The notes under the pieces are model-generated. The model did no database searches. It saw nothing but the letters and a program-made list of their open reading frames with translations, and was not told the DNA's origin. DNA of 64,000 nucleotides from NCBI GenBank assembly GCA_023334545.1, contig JAADVB010000085.1, forward strand, positions 1 through 64,000, given 5' to 3'. The stretch's first letter is position 1; each line of letters starts with the position of its first letter. The stretch comes from Salisapilia sapeloensis (Eukaryota; Oomycota; Peronosporomycetes; Peronosporales; Salisapiliaceae). This document shows, piece by piece, positions 31,798-44,415 of the stretch. The position numbers and the translations under genes are program-made.

Positions 31798-34700
31798 ATG
31801 TCCTCGAAGGCGAAACTTCCCAAAAAGCTTTCCGAAATGAACAATAAACCACGCAAACGTAAAGTCTTCACCTCATAGTCTTTTTCATCTTCTTTTGCCG
31901 ACGTTACTATAGGTGTGGTGTACATTGATGGCATTCCAATCGAGTCTGAAATTATTGAGGTGCAGCAAGAGTCGCCAGAGACAGAAGAGGCTGGGAATGC
32001 AAATGGACTGGCAGGACTAAAACCACGTGAAGTCGGACATCCTTTGTATACTTTAATCGACTTTAAATTAATTGATTCTTGATTATAGCTTTTTGATAAA
32101 TATGACGTGGATGGGTCTGGCGATATCGACTTCGAGGAATTTAAAACGCTGCTTCAAGACCTCGGTGTCCATTTAAACGAACCAAAAGCCTTGGCTTACT
32201 TCAAAAAGTGTGATACAAGTCACCGAGGCGCAATCTCTTTTGAAGAATTTCGAGTTGCGCTCTATACATGTGATCCTAAAAATCCAAATCGAACAGAAGG
32301 CTTTGCTCCAGGGAGCTCCATGACACCGAAAGACGTTTTTAATATGTTTGATTCAGAAGAGGAAGGTGGGATTGATCGTGAAACATTTTTGCAAGTACTG
32401 TCATTTATGGGTCGCCCCATGCCGCTGTACCAAATGGAAAGCATATTTCAAGCAAATGAAGACGTACGCTTGTCAAATAACCATACTCATCCATGTTCTA
32501 ATGTGAGCTCGTATAGCCAGAAACAGAGATGATGCAGTACCCAAAGTTTAAAAAAGTATGGCTGTCACTTGTAGATGTAAGAGCTGAATTGAGTAATCGG
32601 AAAGAGCGATTTAATCGATTCTTGCCTCACGCAACTCTAGCGAGGCAATTAGAGAGGGTATTGGACTTGGAAGAGCGTAAAGAAGCGAGAACGCTTGCAG
32701 AGGCTTCAGCTACATTAAATATTGAAAAGTTGCTGCAACAGCGTCGTCGGATGGTATCCAATGCCCGAATGATGGCAGATGTACTCTTATCGCAGGCATT
32801 AGATGCTGCCGGTCATGTATATGTGTTTGGTAAAGGTCCTTTAGATCGCTTTAAGGATGAGAATGAAGACGTCGTTGAACCGGACTTTGCCGATTTTCTA
32901 GAATTTGATACGATTAAAAAGCTGTGGAAGTCTCGCGTAAAGCCTCAAGAGAAAAGTGATGAAAAGGACGCTCCTGTGGACACTGAAATGTCTAAGCGAA
33001 TACGAAGGGACTATCAGGCAGCTCGCAGGGCGTTCATGAACAGACAAGTATCGCTGGTAACTGGATTCTTATGGGCAAGAAGAGTTCGCAAGGTAGCTTG
33101 CGGTGCTTCGGTCCTCTTTGCACTCACCGATGGCGGCGAGTTATTCACATGGGGAGGAAACAAGCGCAAGTGGAATTATTTTTACGACGAAAATATGTCT
33201 CCTGAAAACGTTGCGAACGAAGTGGCCCAGATTTCCAGCAAGGATCGTTTAAATCCATTTGATAGCGTACCTACTACTCGTGTCATGACGGCACGAACGG
33301 AAATGTTAAAATTGTCGACTCCGTCTCAAGCAGACAAAAGCAGGCAGCGTCGCAAAGAGGATTCAGTTCGACTCAAGTATTCGGGTGTATACAAACGTCC
33401 TGAACGGCCAGTTGAGGATGATGAATCGAAGCGCTACAAGCTAGAACTCCTTGCGCGCTATTACGACATCTTACCATCTCTCAGTACAGAGAATGGTGAA
33501 CCGATAGCTCCACAAGCAGTGTCGTTGACCCACCTCGTGACAAAGGTTGAGCCTGAGCTTCAGCTAGACGAAATGATCCTGTCACTTGTACTTCGTGGTG
33601 TATACGCTCGAAAAGCAAATCGAATGCAGCTGGTAAAATTACTTAGTGATTGTCTAGCACTGGAGGTAGAATGTGTAGGAGATTCTTTTCATTCTTATCT
33701 TAAAGAACAAGATCGTGTTGCGCGTCATCTCAAGCAACGTCGGGAAGACCATAAAGTCCGCCGTATCGTTCAGAAAACGAGTTCATTATGGTATGAGCTT
33801 CGGAACTTACAACTTCGAATCGAAGCGATAGAGATGGAAGAGTATAATAAAACACTAGGGGAGTATCTTCAGATTAAACAATCTATTGTCGACGCAAAGC
33901 AAAGACGGGATCGAAGAGGAAAAGAAGGAGTGCATCTCTTTCCTGATGAAGGTGACTACAAGGACTCTGAGCTGTTACATCCAAGTGGACTGACAGCACG
34001 AGGTCCAGGTTTCCAAACATTTCAAGGGTCTGAGGCAATTGCAGACATCGCTTTAGGTTCACGACATGCCGTTGCTATCCACCAATCCGGCAAGCTATAT
34101 ACATGGGGAGTAGGGTCCTACGGAAGACTAGGTGGGGCAAACACAACAGAAAGTAGTAAAGACGAGAGTACAAGGAAGGCACTAAGGAAGAAGTTGAATA
34201 GCAAGAGATCAAACAACCACGATATAGCGACCGTAAAACCAGATAACGATCCGCATGCTTGGCATCGTGACGCTCGCGAACCTTTCGTTATTGAAGCACT
34301 TAGGCAAGAGCGCTTTCGTAGTGTGTGCTGTGGGTATGGCCACACGTTAGCACTCACCTGCAATGGTCAAGTTTACACATGGGGATCTGCGACATTAGGT
34401 AAACTTGGGATTGGTCCTGTGCAAGCGAATGAAAGCTTTACTTTGTTCCCTATGGAGATCAAGGTACCTGGTAATCTATCTGTTCGACAAATATCTTGCG
34501 GCGCTTCTCATTCAGCCCTCGTGACAATGGATGGAAAGCTATTTATATGGGGCGACGGCGATGGTGGAAAACTGGGTTTGATATTTCCAGACACGATAAA
34601 GAATGGAAATCCATTGTCAGCGATAGTGGCGCATAGTCCCACAAGAGTGGATCAGCCATTTGATGATAACTATTATGTGCTCCAGGTTTCTTGCGGTGCT

Positions 34701-36191
34701 GCACACACCGCTGCCATTGCCAATAAAGTAGGGAGTGAATCTCCTGATGTTTATGTAGCTGGTAGTGGACACGCTTTAGGGCAAACGACACGTAGGTTTT
34801 GTCCTATTATATCGACACTTAGCAAGGAGCTTCGCGAGAATCCTCATGATGTACCAGAGTTTCCGGTCAAGGTCAGTTGTGGGAACGGTCATACGGCTAT
34901 CGTCACGAAGGCAGGAGAGTTGTTCACATGGGGTAAAAATACAGGTGGATGTACAGGACACCGTGTGGACCAACTTGACATTCCGCATCCTACTCGAGTC
35001 CATTCTTTCTTTCAGCGATCTAGAAACCTGTGTTGCGAAGCTGACGTCAAGGTGATGCAGTGCAGTCATAATGCCAATTGCGCTGCCGAAAATGCTCTGA
35101 ATCCTGCGAGTAGTTTATACGCGCAAACTCAACGAGAGAGGAATCCATTTTGGCAAATATCATTTCCAATGGAATGCCGATTCGAACGAGTAAGACTTCG
35201 ATTTCATAATCGACCGTCGTCTGCTGCCAGCACAGAAATGTCTTCGCGACGCTTAAGCGTATCTAGTACCACTTCTTACCAGCCAATGCAATCTGCACGC
35301 TCAATTACCTATTCTGTACTCATTAGTACTAGTCCGTTCTGTGAAGAAAAGAGAGGGAAATTTTCTCTCCAAGAAGCGAGGGCACAAAGTATATATTCGA
35401 ACCATACGCTGTCCCCAACAGAACAAGAAAGAAATTGGGACGTGCCACTGGATACTTACGGAGCATACTTGCGAATTCAAGTTGCAACCGAATCGCCTTT
35501 GATGCTGGGTTTGGAAAACGTACAAATTTGGGGCCGACCTACAAGCGAATATGAAGGTCCAAAAGTAGATGACATTGTCTGTGGTGATAATCTCACCGTA
35601 GCAATCTGCAGGCCACTTGCTTCTCATGAACATTTAGAGATGAAGTTTCTGCGAGCAATGCGTGCGGACCCAGAGCATCGATGGGTACTTCAGCAGATCA
35701 CCACCTTCCATCCATTCTTACCAGCTATCTCGTCGACTCTGTTGCCAGAACCTATGAACCAAAAGAAATGTGTTCTATGTAAACCTCGCGAAAAGTGCCC
35801 CATTTGCATCGTCGAGGAAGCTTATGCACATGCAAAGAGCGAGAGGAAAAGAGGGCAAGCAGATGATGTGGGTTCTACAAATGAACAGCTTTCTCTTGAA
35901 GAACTGTCCGAGAGGCTTTTGGCTTACACGAGCCGGGACGATGAAGAGGATGATGAACTAGATCATCCAGTAGGGTCTCTCCAGCAGCAACAAAAGCACA
36001 GTATCAATTCCGTTTTAATGAAAGGTAAACAGCAAGCTATCTCCTCTCTTCAGCAGATAAAGGCACAGTCTGACAAAGCACAGATACCAAAGGCATTGCG
36101 TTCGAAGCTACTGAAGAAATTTACTGCTCATTTTGTTCGTCCAAAGTTAATAAAAAGATGGACGAGAAACAAAAAGGAATATACGAATTGA
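31798..36191 (+). CDS. EF-hand and RCC1-repeat protein
   Basis: Exons 31798-31858, 31913-32031, 32089-32463 and 32517-36191 join in phase to 1409 aa. The second intron uses a weak donor (GTCGGA) but is the only phase-0 solution. EF-hands: a canonical loop DVDGSGDIDFEE (about 65-76), a degenerate one DTSHRGAISFEE and a third (DSEEEGGIDRET). Six or more RCC1 blades follow in two groups, e.g. CGASVLFALTDGGELFTWGG, CGYGHTLALTCNGQVYTWGS, CGASHSALVTMDGKLFIWGD, CGNGHTAIVTKAGELFTWGK, with a helical insertion of about 250 residues after the first. Then come a stretch resembling a discoidin/galactose-binding-like beta-sandwich (FWQISFPMECRFERVRLRF), a CxxC-x5-CxxC zinc motif (CVLCKPREKCPIC) and a basic tail. 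The domain set suggests a calcium-responsive scaffold; the partner is unknown. Confidence 0.85.
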
Positions 36192-36281
36192 GATATAATT
36201 TCTTTGTTCGGTACTTGCACGCACTGCACTCATTTCTTGTACCTTTGCACTCAAGGTTGAACAATATGACTACACATATGC

Positions 36282-39155
36282 CTAATTCGGACTTGCCATG
36301 TATTTGGCTTGCTGCATCAAATTAGACGTGTGATTCGCGCGTTCCAGCAGCGATTGAATCGTCGACATTGTAGATCCACCGGGTGTCGCCATGGGTGGGG
36401 AGATATCATCCACAACATCGAATTCTGCATCGAAGGAAGGACACGCGATCGAGTCTAGACTCAAACGGTTAAAGCCATACGTATCCCTCAAATCCGATTC
36501 TTCAAACTCCGGAACGGGGCCATCTGCTTCGTTCGCGATAGCCGCAACATGATCCAGCACACTTTCAATCGTCTCTTGTAAGCATTTCCAACTGTGCTCA
36601 CTCACCACTCCCTTCGCTTTTCTCTCTTTCGTTGTATAGAAATCCAATGTGCCAACGATGTGTGTATCGATCCAGATGGGGATACTCAAGTACGATCTTG
36701 CGTCCATGTCGAAGAGAATCGGATGACCGCGTAGTCGATCGTCGCTTTCCAAATCTTGCACGAAGAACGATTGACGGTAGTACAAAGCGTATCCCGACAA
36801 AATTTCCTGTCGCCTCTTCGCAAACTGATGATGCTTGAGGTTTTGCTCGTTCGATGGTGGCATCGACGTGTCTGCTATCAAATATCCTTTCTTATCGTCA
36901 ATCAACGCCACGGAGCATACTGTCCACCGCTCATTTGCATCTTCAATATCCGCATTGACCACTTGCAGCGCATTATTCGCAAGTACATGCGTAATTCGAT
37001 GCAGACGCGCCTTCCTAGCCACCGTTTGAATATCCCTATCCGAAGATGTGGATTTAGAGGTACCCTTGGCTTTGCTCTGATTCAGATATGCCGATAAACA
37101 GTTAACACGCTGACGTTCCTCATGCGGAGGTGGCAACGGTATCTTCGGGAATGGATTTCCCCAATCAAAGTCCAGTTCGTAGTCTGGAGGTGGTGCCTCT
37201 AGCTTTCGCATACCCATTTGCGATGCATCCTTGTTCACTCTCGATGCACCATTTGTACCTCTGTGTTCTCTTCTCTTTTCATGTACAAGACCAGAGAAGC
37301 TAATTCGACTCGGTACGCCCGATTCATCTTCCTCCGCCCTCCTTTCCACTCTCTTCTTTCGAGTACGTCTCGACTTAAGGGCATTCATTTGATCATTGCT
37401 GGATGTTATGGCAGTATTATCACCGCCTTCACCCTCGGAATTGTCCGTAGACGATCCGGATGTGCACTGTTCATCATCTGAAGTTTTGATACCAGGTGTT
37501 TGTAGATTCTCGCGGACGTGATTTGGACGTCTAGTTGGTACAGACGTGATCTCCTTTCGTACAAACACTTCATTGGATCCTTCGGCACTATCAACTGATG
37601 GTGTCCGACGTCTATGTGACACTGGTGTCGGTGGAGGCATGTCCATTCCTTCAAAGTACACTTGATTCTGATCTGCACATGCTCTACAAACCTTGTATCG
37701 ACCTGTTGTCAGCGCTCGACTCGTATCCGATTGATAAGTACGAGTGACACACGAGCTACAGACATCATGATGACACTCCTGGCACCGGTGCTTTCGTCGA
37801 AAGGTTGAAAAGCTCCGAGAGCAGACTGCACAGCCGACGACATGGGGTAGGATGTGGCCATACGCTTGTTTCGGATTCACGTCCATGGTCTTCATCCGAC
37901 TACGCGTATATATCGCGTCATCTCCAGACAAAAAGGTATTCGTAACTGGACTTGGACTTGATCGTAGATCCGCAGCATCGATAGGTCGTAGGCTACTCAT
38001 GTTCATTTGAGTTTTATACTTCTCTTCCGTACGACTGCGAGCTAGCCCAGGGATACCAGTGGCTTTAACGACATTATCAGAAGAAGAAGAGCTTGGCTCG
38101 TATGGAATCTCGTCCACGGACAAAGATCTCCTTCGTTGTCTCACCTCTGGCTCTGCTTTCGATGGAGTACCACGACTTGGTTTTATTTCTCCCGCGACGC
38201 CACGGGACGAGGTAATCACATCGGACCGCATCGTAGATTTATATGACGGAAGCATGGCTTCTAGATGAGCAAGGCGCTGGACGTCACGCATCATGCGCTG
38301 GCGAACACGATCGCTCTGCTTCTTTACTACTCCTGCGTTGTCGTCTTGGGCCATGTGGGACCTCCACCTCAGCTTCTGGCCAGGGTACACTTTCATTGGG
38401 TCGATCCCAACAAATTCACAAGAGCACGTCAACTGCACTTCGACGTTTAAAACCCCAGGCTCCACCTCCTGGACGACGTATGTGACACTAAATTCATTTC
38501 TAGACAAGTGCTTGGACTGGAGGCTTGCATGACGTCCACTAGCATTCGGATAAGCGATCGGCCAGAGGAGATGCATTAACGTGGGCACAGGCATCTTCCG
38601 AATCTCTCTTGACGACGTACGAGACTTTTGGAAGCGAGTGACGAGGGAATAACCAAGTAGGATGTGGCGTTCACCAAAGCCGATACCTTCCCCATTTGCA
38701 GCTGCCGGCTTTTGCTTTCGACGACTATTTGCATGGGAAGACTCTTTCGCATAGGCACGAAAATCTGCGGCATGCACTCCGACGTGCTCTCGTTCGTCCG
38801 TCGCATCGTGGAAGACGGACTTAAACGCGTCGACTAGACCACCTGCTCGAACGTTTTCCGGCACAAGTGTCGCAAATAGATCACGTCGCCGAGATCCGAG
38901 CGTCATTTCTACTTCGGTCAAGGATGCGTGGAGACGTCGACATGCCTTGATGGCGTAGCAAGTACCTCCCCGGGAGACTAATCCCTCATATAACTGAACG
39001 CCAGCCGAGGTTTCTACATTTGCAGGAAGGCTCGGTTCATGTCCTTCTAGACGTTTCCACTCGATGTGCTGGGAAACTTGGCGGCAAAAGGCTCGACCAG
39101 CAGTCAGTGCGTCTTCCCGGTCCTCCACCACGTGCAGTTTCGCGAGACCTGCCAT
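36282..39155 (-). CDS. START-like/FYVE/GAF protein
   Basis: An intronless 957-aa protein. The N-terminal 290 residues resemble the START-like lipid-binding domain that precedes FYVE fingers in many oomycete proteins. The FYVE finger is at about 442-500 with eight Cys in CxxC pairs (CAVC, CQEC, CSSC, CRAC) and a near-canonical core RRKHRCQECHHDVC. After a long Ser-rich, low-complexity linker (505-700), a GAF domain spans about 715-875 (e.g. SYLSIPIWIDTHIVGTLDFY). FYVE domains bind phosphatidylinositol-3-phosphate on endosomes; GAF domains bind small ligands or mediate dimerisation. This combination belongs to a large oomycete-expanded family with no assigned functions known to me. It converges with the EF-RCC1 gene (90 bp between stops). 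Confidence 0.85.
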   Translation of the reverse strand: MAGLAKLHVVEDREDALTAGRAFCRQVSQHIEWKRLEGHEPSLPANVETSAGVQLYEGLVSRGGTCYAIKACRRLHASLTEVEMTLGSRRRDLFATLVPENVRAGGLVDAFKSVFHDATDEREHVGVHAADFRAYAKESSHANSRRKQKPAAANGEGIGFGERHILLGYSLVTRFQKSRTSSREIRKMPVPTLMHLLWPIAYPNASGRHASLQSKHLSRNEFSVTYVVQEVEPGVLNVEVQLTCSCEFVGIDPMKVYPGQKLRWRSHMAQDDNAGVVKKQSDRVRQRMMRDVQRLAHLEAMLPSYKSTMRSDVITSSRGVAGEIKPSRGTPSKAEPEVRQRRRSLSVDEIPYEPSSSSSDNVVKATGIPGLARSRTEEKYKTQMNMSSLRPIDAADLRSSPSPVTNTFLSGDDAIYTRSRMKTMDVNPKQAYGHILPHVVGCAVCSRSFSTFRRKHRCQECHHDVCSSCVTRTYQSDTSRALTTGRYKVCRACADQNQVYFEGMDMPPPTPVSHRRRTPSVDSAEGSNEVFVRKEITSVPTRRPNHVRENLQTPGIKTSDDEQCTSGSSTDNSEGEGGDNTAITSSNDQMNALKSRRTRKKRVERRAEEDESGVPSRISFSGLVHEKRREHRGTNGASRVNKDASQMGMRKLEAPPPDYELDFDWGNPFPKIPLPPPHEERQRVNCLSAYLNQSKAKGTSKSTSSDRDIQTVARKARLHRITHVLANNALQVVNADIEDANERWTVCSVALIDDKKGYLIADTSMPPSNEQNLKHHQFAKRRQEILSGYALYYRQSFFVQDLESDDRLRGHPILFDMDARSYLSIPIWIDTHIVGTLDFYTTKERKAKGVVSEHSWKCLQETIESVLDHVAAIANEADGPVPEFEESDLRDTYGFNRLSLDSIACPSFDAEFDVVDDISPPMATPGGSTMSTIQSLLERANHTSNLMQQAKYMASPN

Positions 39156-41760
39156 GCTTGCTGCTCTTACGCTTTATGAAGACAAACTGAACGTAGGAGT
39201 TGTGATGCTACAATCGCAATTGGAATATTGCTATCGGAAGTGAGAAAGCGCAACAGTGCCGAGCAATCTGTGACTAACACAAGATGCGCTTTCAGCTGTC
39301 AAGTTGCGTGATCGCACCGAGGTTGACTGATTATATGAAGATGCGCTGGAACACCATTATTAATCTAAAATTTTGTATTAACGTAGTTGATGCGAAGTAT
39401 CCGCAAAGATACTTGTGAGTTATAGCGCTTTACGTTGGTAGAGAGCATACTCATGGAAGTAGAAATACACTTAGTCGTAGTGACGTGCATTACAGCTGGC
39501 ATATAAATGGCGCCAAGCTGAGATTTTGGTTTAGTACAGTGGCACATGCAGCTATCAGCTATGACTGCGTTAGCCAAGACTAGAGTGGGTGGATACTACG
39601 ATTCCTTGGCCACAGTACAATTGAACAGAAGCCATTAAGTTTCATGTCGCTCTTGACGGAAGAGAGGTTTAGAAAAATTGGAGCGGAATACGAGATAGGC
39701 ATGCCCTTGATCGAAAGTGGTCTTGTCTGACTACAAACCGATTACACGAGTTCGTCTGAGATTAGCACTATGCATGCAGGCGGCTGGCTAACATATCGCT
39801 TCACTTGTGACGACCACGACAGTTCACGTTACGCCTAAATGAAGGCCTGCTTCTTGGCCTATTCGTAGCCAAGGTAGATGCACATCCTCTTGAGCGCATA
39901 TCCTTCCTCTACTATTGTTCGTCAGCTATCAGCCTTCAAGATTCTTTTTAATCTGAGAAGCAGTGTTCGTGGAAACTTGACCTCACCTGTCCACTGTAAC
40001 GAGTATTTCCAAATCGAGGAGTTACTAGTCCGATAAAGTTTTAGTCGCCAGTGGCGGTAGCTTATGACAATACGAAGACTTGGTTTCGAATGTTAAAACT
40101 TGAACCAATACTGTCGATATTCCAAATCGAAAAATTGGTCTAGATGAGCGCGACGACGCAAAAGGAAGACTGGACTTAAAGGAAGCAAGAGCGGAGAGAT
40201 ACGTAGGAAATATTCTTTTGTCTCTTTCATGTGCAAACTGGCATACAGGTAGTTGTTGGTCGTGGTTCTGGGAATGCAGGCAGACGAAAAGTGCCATCGG
40301 AGATGGTAATGGAGGTCTCGAAAATCCAAACAACTTATGGGGCGGACGAAATGAGTGTGTACATTTGTGATTGAATCAAAGCCAAACTTATTTTATACAC
40401 ATAAACTTGTTTAAGGTGGCAAAAGACAACGATCGAGCGATAGCAAGTGCTCGCAAAGGTTCATGCTTATACAAAATTTGAAATGTACTATGGTCAACTC
40501 AAGTAGTGCTTTCGTGGAGTTAAGCGAAGCATTACACGCTAGAGGAGTCAAATTTGACTTTCGTGGGTACCGGACGGAATGGGAGAACGCAGGTAGACAC
40601 TTTCGCTCTAGCGTGCTTTGCTCTGGAGTATCTATTTTCACGAAGACACGTCCTTCCCTCTATACTGGTAGAGAGAATTTAAACATCCATCGCTAGAAGT
40701 TAGGGAAGTAGTTCCCTCTTCTCGTGTATGTGTTGAAGCAATGCATATGATAGCTAGATAAATCTGGTTAATATCAAGCGGCTTAGGTCTTTGCACACGA
40801 CCAAATACCTTGATGGAAGTTCCCATCGTCCAGACACAATAAATTACATCGAGTGTTCTAAATCAGATAAAAGTAGGCGAAAAGTTTAATAAAAAGTTGC
40901 GATCATGGATGAGATCGTAAGTGTTATGTGTCGCGATTTCTAGATATAGAAGCACAATGCTGTAGTTTGTGTGAGCTCTTAGGCGCTTTTATCCGCCTTA
41001 GCAGCTTGCTGTCGAACCAGGATTTTCATCGTTGATCTATCACTTTAATTGCCACTTACTTCTCGTCTACTCAGCTAGACTCTGACCTGTATCGAATTCA
41101 ACCATCTTCGTCCATTACGTCAGCTGCACAAGGAATGATCCGAATATGAAGCATTTGGAGGATCGAGTATTGAGTGATAATACTTCTCTCGACTATAAGT
41201 AAACTTCAATTTTATTTATAGTACGAAATCTTGAAGGCTTGTACACATTTGCTGGTTTAATAGTCATTTAAACTAGCACACAATCGATTTATTGTCAGGG
41301 AAGCGACTGATTACAGCCCAAACACGTTAAATTCCTCTAAGATGAGCACAACTTGGTGCTTTCAGTACATGAAGGCGCACCGTTATCAGCGTAAAGCAGA
41401 GAGCTGGTATCCAGTATGATTAGCAGTACAAGATTTTCACAGCCTAAGCAATGGTACGCCTCTGCAAGATGTCCACTTGGATACGATATCATTGGCTGAT
41501 TGGTTTTAAACGCATAGATCCCTATATCCGTGCAGTAAGACAGACTACCCGTACTACCATATCTTCAGACGTGAGATGTGATTAAGCTAGTATGCATGAG
41601 GACTTTCGTAGCTCCAATGAATTCGGCATGGTCGATTTTACTCGACATTGGACCTTTTCTGACTTCCCTCCTTGATCGTTCAAATCCGCTCTGATCACGG
41701 CTTTTGCTCCCCAGCTCACAAAGCATCAGCAAAAGATACCGCGAGCTACTTGATACAACT
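39156..41760. other. 2.6-kb gene-poor region
   Basis: The right flank of the START-FYVE-GAF start codon (its promoter) followed by about 2.5 kb with no open frame that shows a recognisable domain or sustained codon structure on either strand. Open frames up to about 100 codons (e.g. 40025-40333 minus, 40463-40696 plus) look like chance. No tRNA, satellite or transposon coding remnant was identified. Confidence 0.5.
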
Positions 41761-42468
41761 ATGAGCACTGAGAAGACCTGCCTCATTACAGGAGCAAACC
41801 AAGGTATCGGCCTCGGCCTCGCCGAAAAGATGATTCAAGCCGGCTGGAAGGTCATTGGTACCGCCCGTCAGCCGGACAAAGCGGACAAGTTGAAAGCGCT
41901 GAACCCGCTAAAGGTCATCCAACTAGACGTCACGGACGAAGATTCTATTCAATCTGCCGCTGAAGCTTGTAAAGGGATTTCCATCGACATTCTTGTTAAC
42001 AATGCTGGTATGGGATATGGAAGCAACGTCAGCGACTCCACGAAGCAGCAAATTATGGAGTCGTTCGAAGTAAACGCTGTTGGTCCATTTCTGGTGGCCA
42101 AAGCTTTTCGCCCAAACTTAAAGGCAGCGGCGGAGAAGTCAGGCGACGGTCAAGCGTACGTGATGAACACGACGAGCGGGTTTGGGAGTCTCAATTGGCA
42201 CGTGTTTCCTGATGTAGCGATACCATACCGTGCATCCAAGACTGCATTAAACATGCTCACGTTAAGCCTCTCAGCGGACATGAAGAACGACAATATCAAT
42301 GTCTTCCTTTTGTGTCCGGGCTACGTGTCTACCAACATAAACGCCTATATGGGCACCCTCAGCGTTGATGAAAGCTCGAACGCCATTATGACGAACCTGC
42401 TAACGAAATTGACACCTGATATCAATGGCAAATGGTACACCCACGAGGGAAACGTCAATCCGTGGTAA
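41761..42468 (+). CDS. Short-chain dehydrogenase/reductase (SDR)
   Basis: An intronless 235-aa classical SDR. The Rossmann nucleotide-binding motif TGANQGIG is at residues 10-17, the structural NNAG motif near residue 80, and the catalytic YxxxK is Y156-K160 (YRASK), with a Ser-rich segment (NTTSGFG) upstream. R39 in the second strand (GTARQPDK) suggests NADP(H). The closest type is the carbonyl-reductase-like/sniffer group of cytosolic SDRs; the substrate cannot be inferred. The ATG at 41761 was chosen because the fold begins right after it; the frame extends 19 codons further upstream without ATG. It stands alone in a gene desert and is the only intact gene between 39.2 and 49.3 kb. Confidence 0.92.
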   Translation: MSTEKTCLITGANQGIGLGLAEKMIQAGWKVIGTARQPDKADKLKALNPLKVIQLDVTDEDSIQSAAEACKGISIDILVNNAGMGYGSNVSDSTKQQIMESFEVNAVGPFLVAKAFRPNLKAAAEKSGDGQAYVMNTTSGFGSLNWHVFPDVAIPYRASKTALNMLTLSLSADMKNDNINVFLLCPGYVSTNINAYMGTLSVDESSNAIMTNLLTKLTPDINGKWYTHEGNVNPW

Positions 42469-44415
42469 GATTGGAGCGGAAAAGTAATCGTACACTCTTT
42501 AGCGTTCGTGTGTACGGCTCCAATCTGCACATATTCTGCAGCGGTGACAAATATCTGCGCTACAGCTTTCTGTAGGCAATCTTTTGAACTGTGGACGTTG
42601 GATTGACCAAGAATCAAGATAGTAAAAGAGAAATGAATGAACATCAGAGCTTCGAACAAAGATTTGTAACAATCGTTTCCTTTTATTGACGTATGGAGCA
42701 AGTAGCATACCCTGCCTCCAGTAATGCTTGTCAGATTATTTGCCAATTATCTATATTTTGCTACGATTACATTTCAGTCAGGCTTACCATTTCTCATACG
42801 GCAACGCAGAGTACTCCATACAATCGTTTCGATATACATTGGATAAACGTATTCAGTGTGTGGTACAGGTTATCTTAGTCCATCTTGTCAGCTTCCAACA
42901 GCTTTCTAGCCGTCATACAAAGCTCGCACTTTGGTCTTAAGCTGATTGTATAAAGCAAGCGTCTAGTTGAGTGGGCTTTAAACCAGCTCAGCTTCATTTG
43001 TGCCTGTATGCCCAACCTTTCGCTTGAGTATTAAATACCTACATGGTGTTTTTGTAGGCAAATGTATTTATGACATGAGCTAAACTATGAGTCGAAGCCA
43101 TGGACCTTCATCCTTTTAAGGTGTATGACCCAATAAAAAGAAGAGTGAGTAGTTGAGCATCTCATCAATAAAATACAGGAGCTTCAATCGTGGACGTCAA
43201 TCTTTGGCTTACAATGTATGCATCGATTGCAGTGACCTGGTATAGTAATTTCTTCTATTTCTAAATCTAGAAGTTGATTGTTAGAGTGTGCTTTCAATTG
43301 TTATCCATACAATGTGATTATGTCACTTGATGCTGTATCATTACGCTTCTACAACTTTACAAATACAAAGCAGTCTATGCTTCTTAGTTTTAACTTCTTC
43401 GCTTTTATCATGTATCCATGCACGCGAAGCTCCAGTTGCCATTTAACATCTCGACAGTATTCTCGAACACGTACCGACACGCATGAATGACCACCCACAA
43501 ACCCAAACGCTTAATAATCGAAAGAATCGTGAAGCTTTTACGAGTTGTCGTCAAGAGCAATGAGAGCTTTCGCGGACTTATTAATATCATGAATAAAGGG
43601 TAAAAGTAAATAAATAAGTTGTCGAAGCAAACATCTCTGTTGACAGTAAGTGGCCAATGCTCAAGTTGAAATTTCATCGCATTGTAGAACCAATGTCGTT
43701 AGCCTGCTCTTATGAAAGAGCTTACGCAGCGATGTTGACTCGATACATCAAAACTGTGTTTGTACTTTAGATTACTGGTAATCTAGAAATATATGTTGCG
43801 TGAGTACATTTAAAAAAATAAGTCTATATCTTACACAAATGTATAATCTCAACGTGCTGTGCTACATAGAAAGATGCAAACCGGTTCGAGTAATTCATAA
43901 GGCTAAAATCCTACCACAACGACATCCCTATGCCCCCATATCGAGCGTACATTGCTTCTAGTGCTTAGCTCATCAGCACGACATGAGCTGGAGGTAAGCG
44001 TAGGAGAGCAGTTAGGAAACGCAATAAGTTTGATTTACAGTAGAATTAATTTCGATGTCGGTCATACAAGGTAAAAGACCTCAATATATGGTAGGATGGT
44101 CCTTGCTGCTCCGAGAGGATTCATTGTCGAAACAAGAGGCATATCACAAGGATCTAGTACAACCAGAATTGAAAATCCTTCCTTTGGTAAGCATTGTCCT
44201 AAACTAGCGTCGTACTGGATCAACTACATCACCATGTTAAAAATCCAACTCCTAAAAGCTTTGTTAAACTCTAAACTCTCCGTTCTGCAGTGAGCTACAG
44301 CAAGTTGGTCCACGAAACTAATCCAAAAACAGAATGGAATGGAAACAGTTTGCATGATTGTATTGATTAAAGACAATTAAAGCATTCTTTTGCTTACCAA
44401 TTGATTTTTGTTGCC
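42469..44415. other. Gene-poor, AT-rich region
   Basis: About 1.9 kb downstream of the SDR gene. Stops are frequent in all six frames and no recognisable protein segment was seen. Confidence 0.5.

Noticed and set aside
40463-40696. 77-codon plus-strand open frame in the 39-42 kb spacer
   Set aside because: No domain or homology cue, and comparable open frames occur on the opposite strand.
43868-43885. GGTTCGAGTAA as a tRNA B box
   Set aside because: The following bases do not fit the B-box/T-loop consensus and no cloverleaf can be folded around it.
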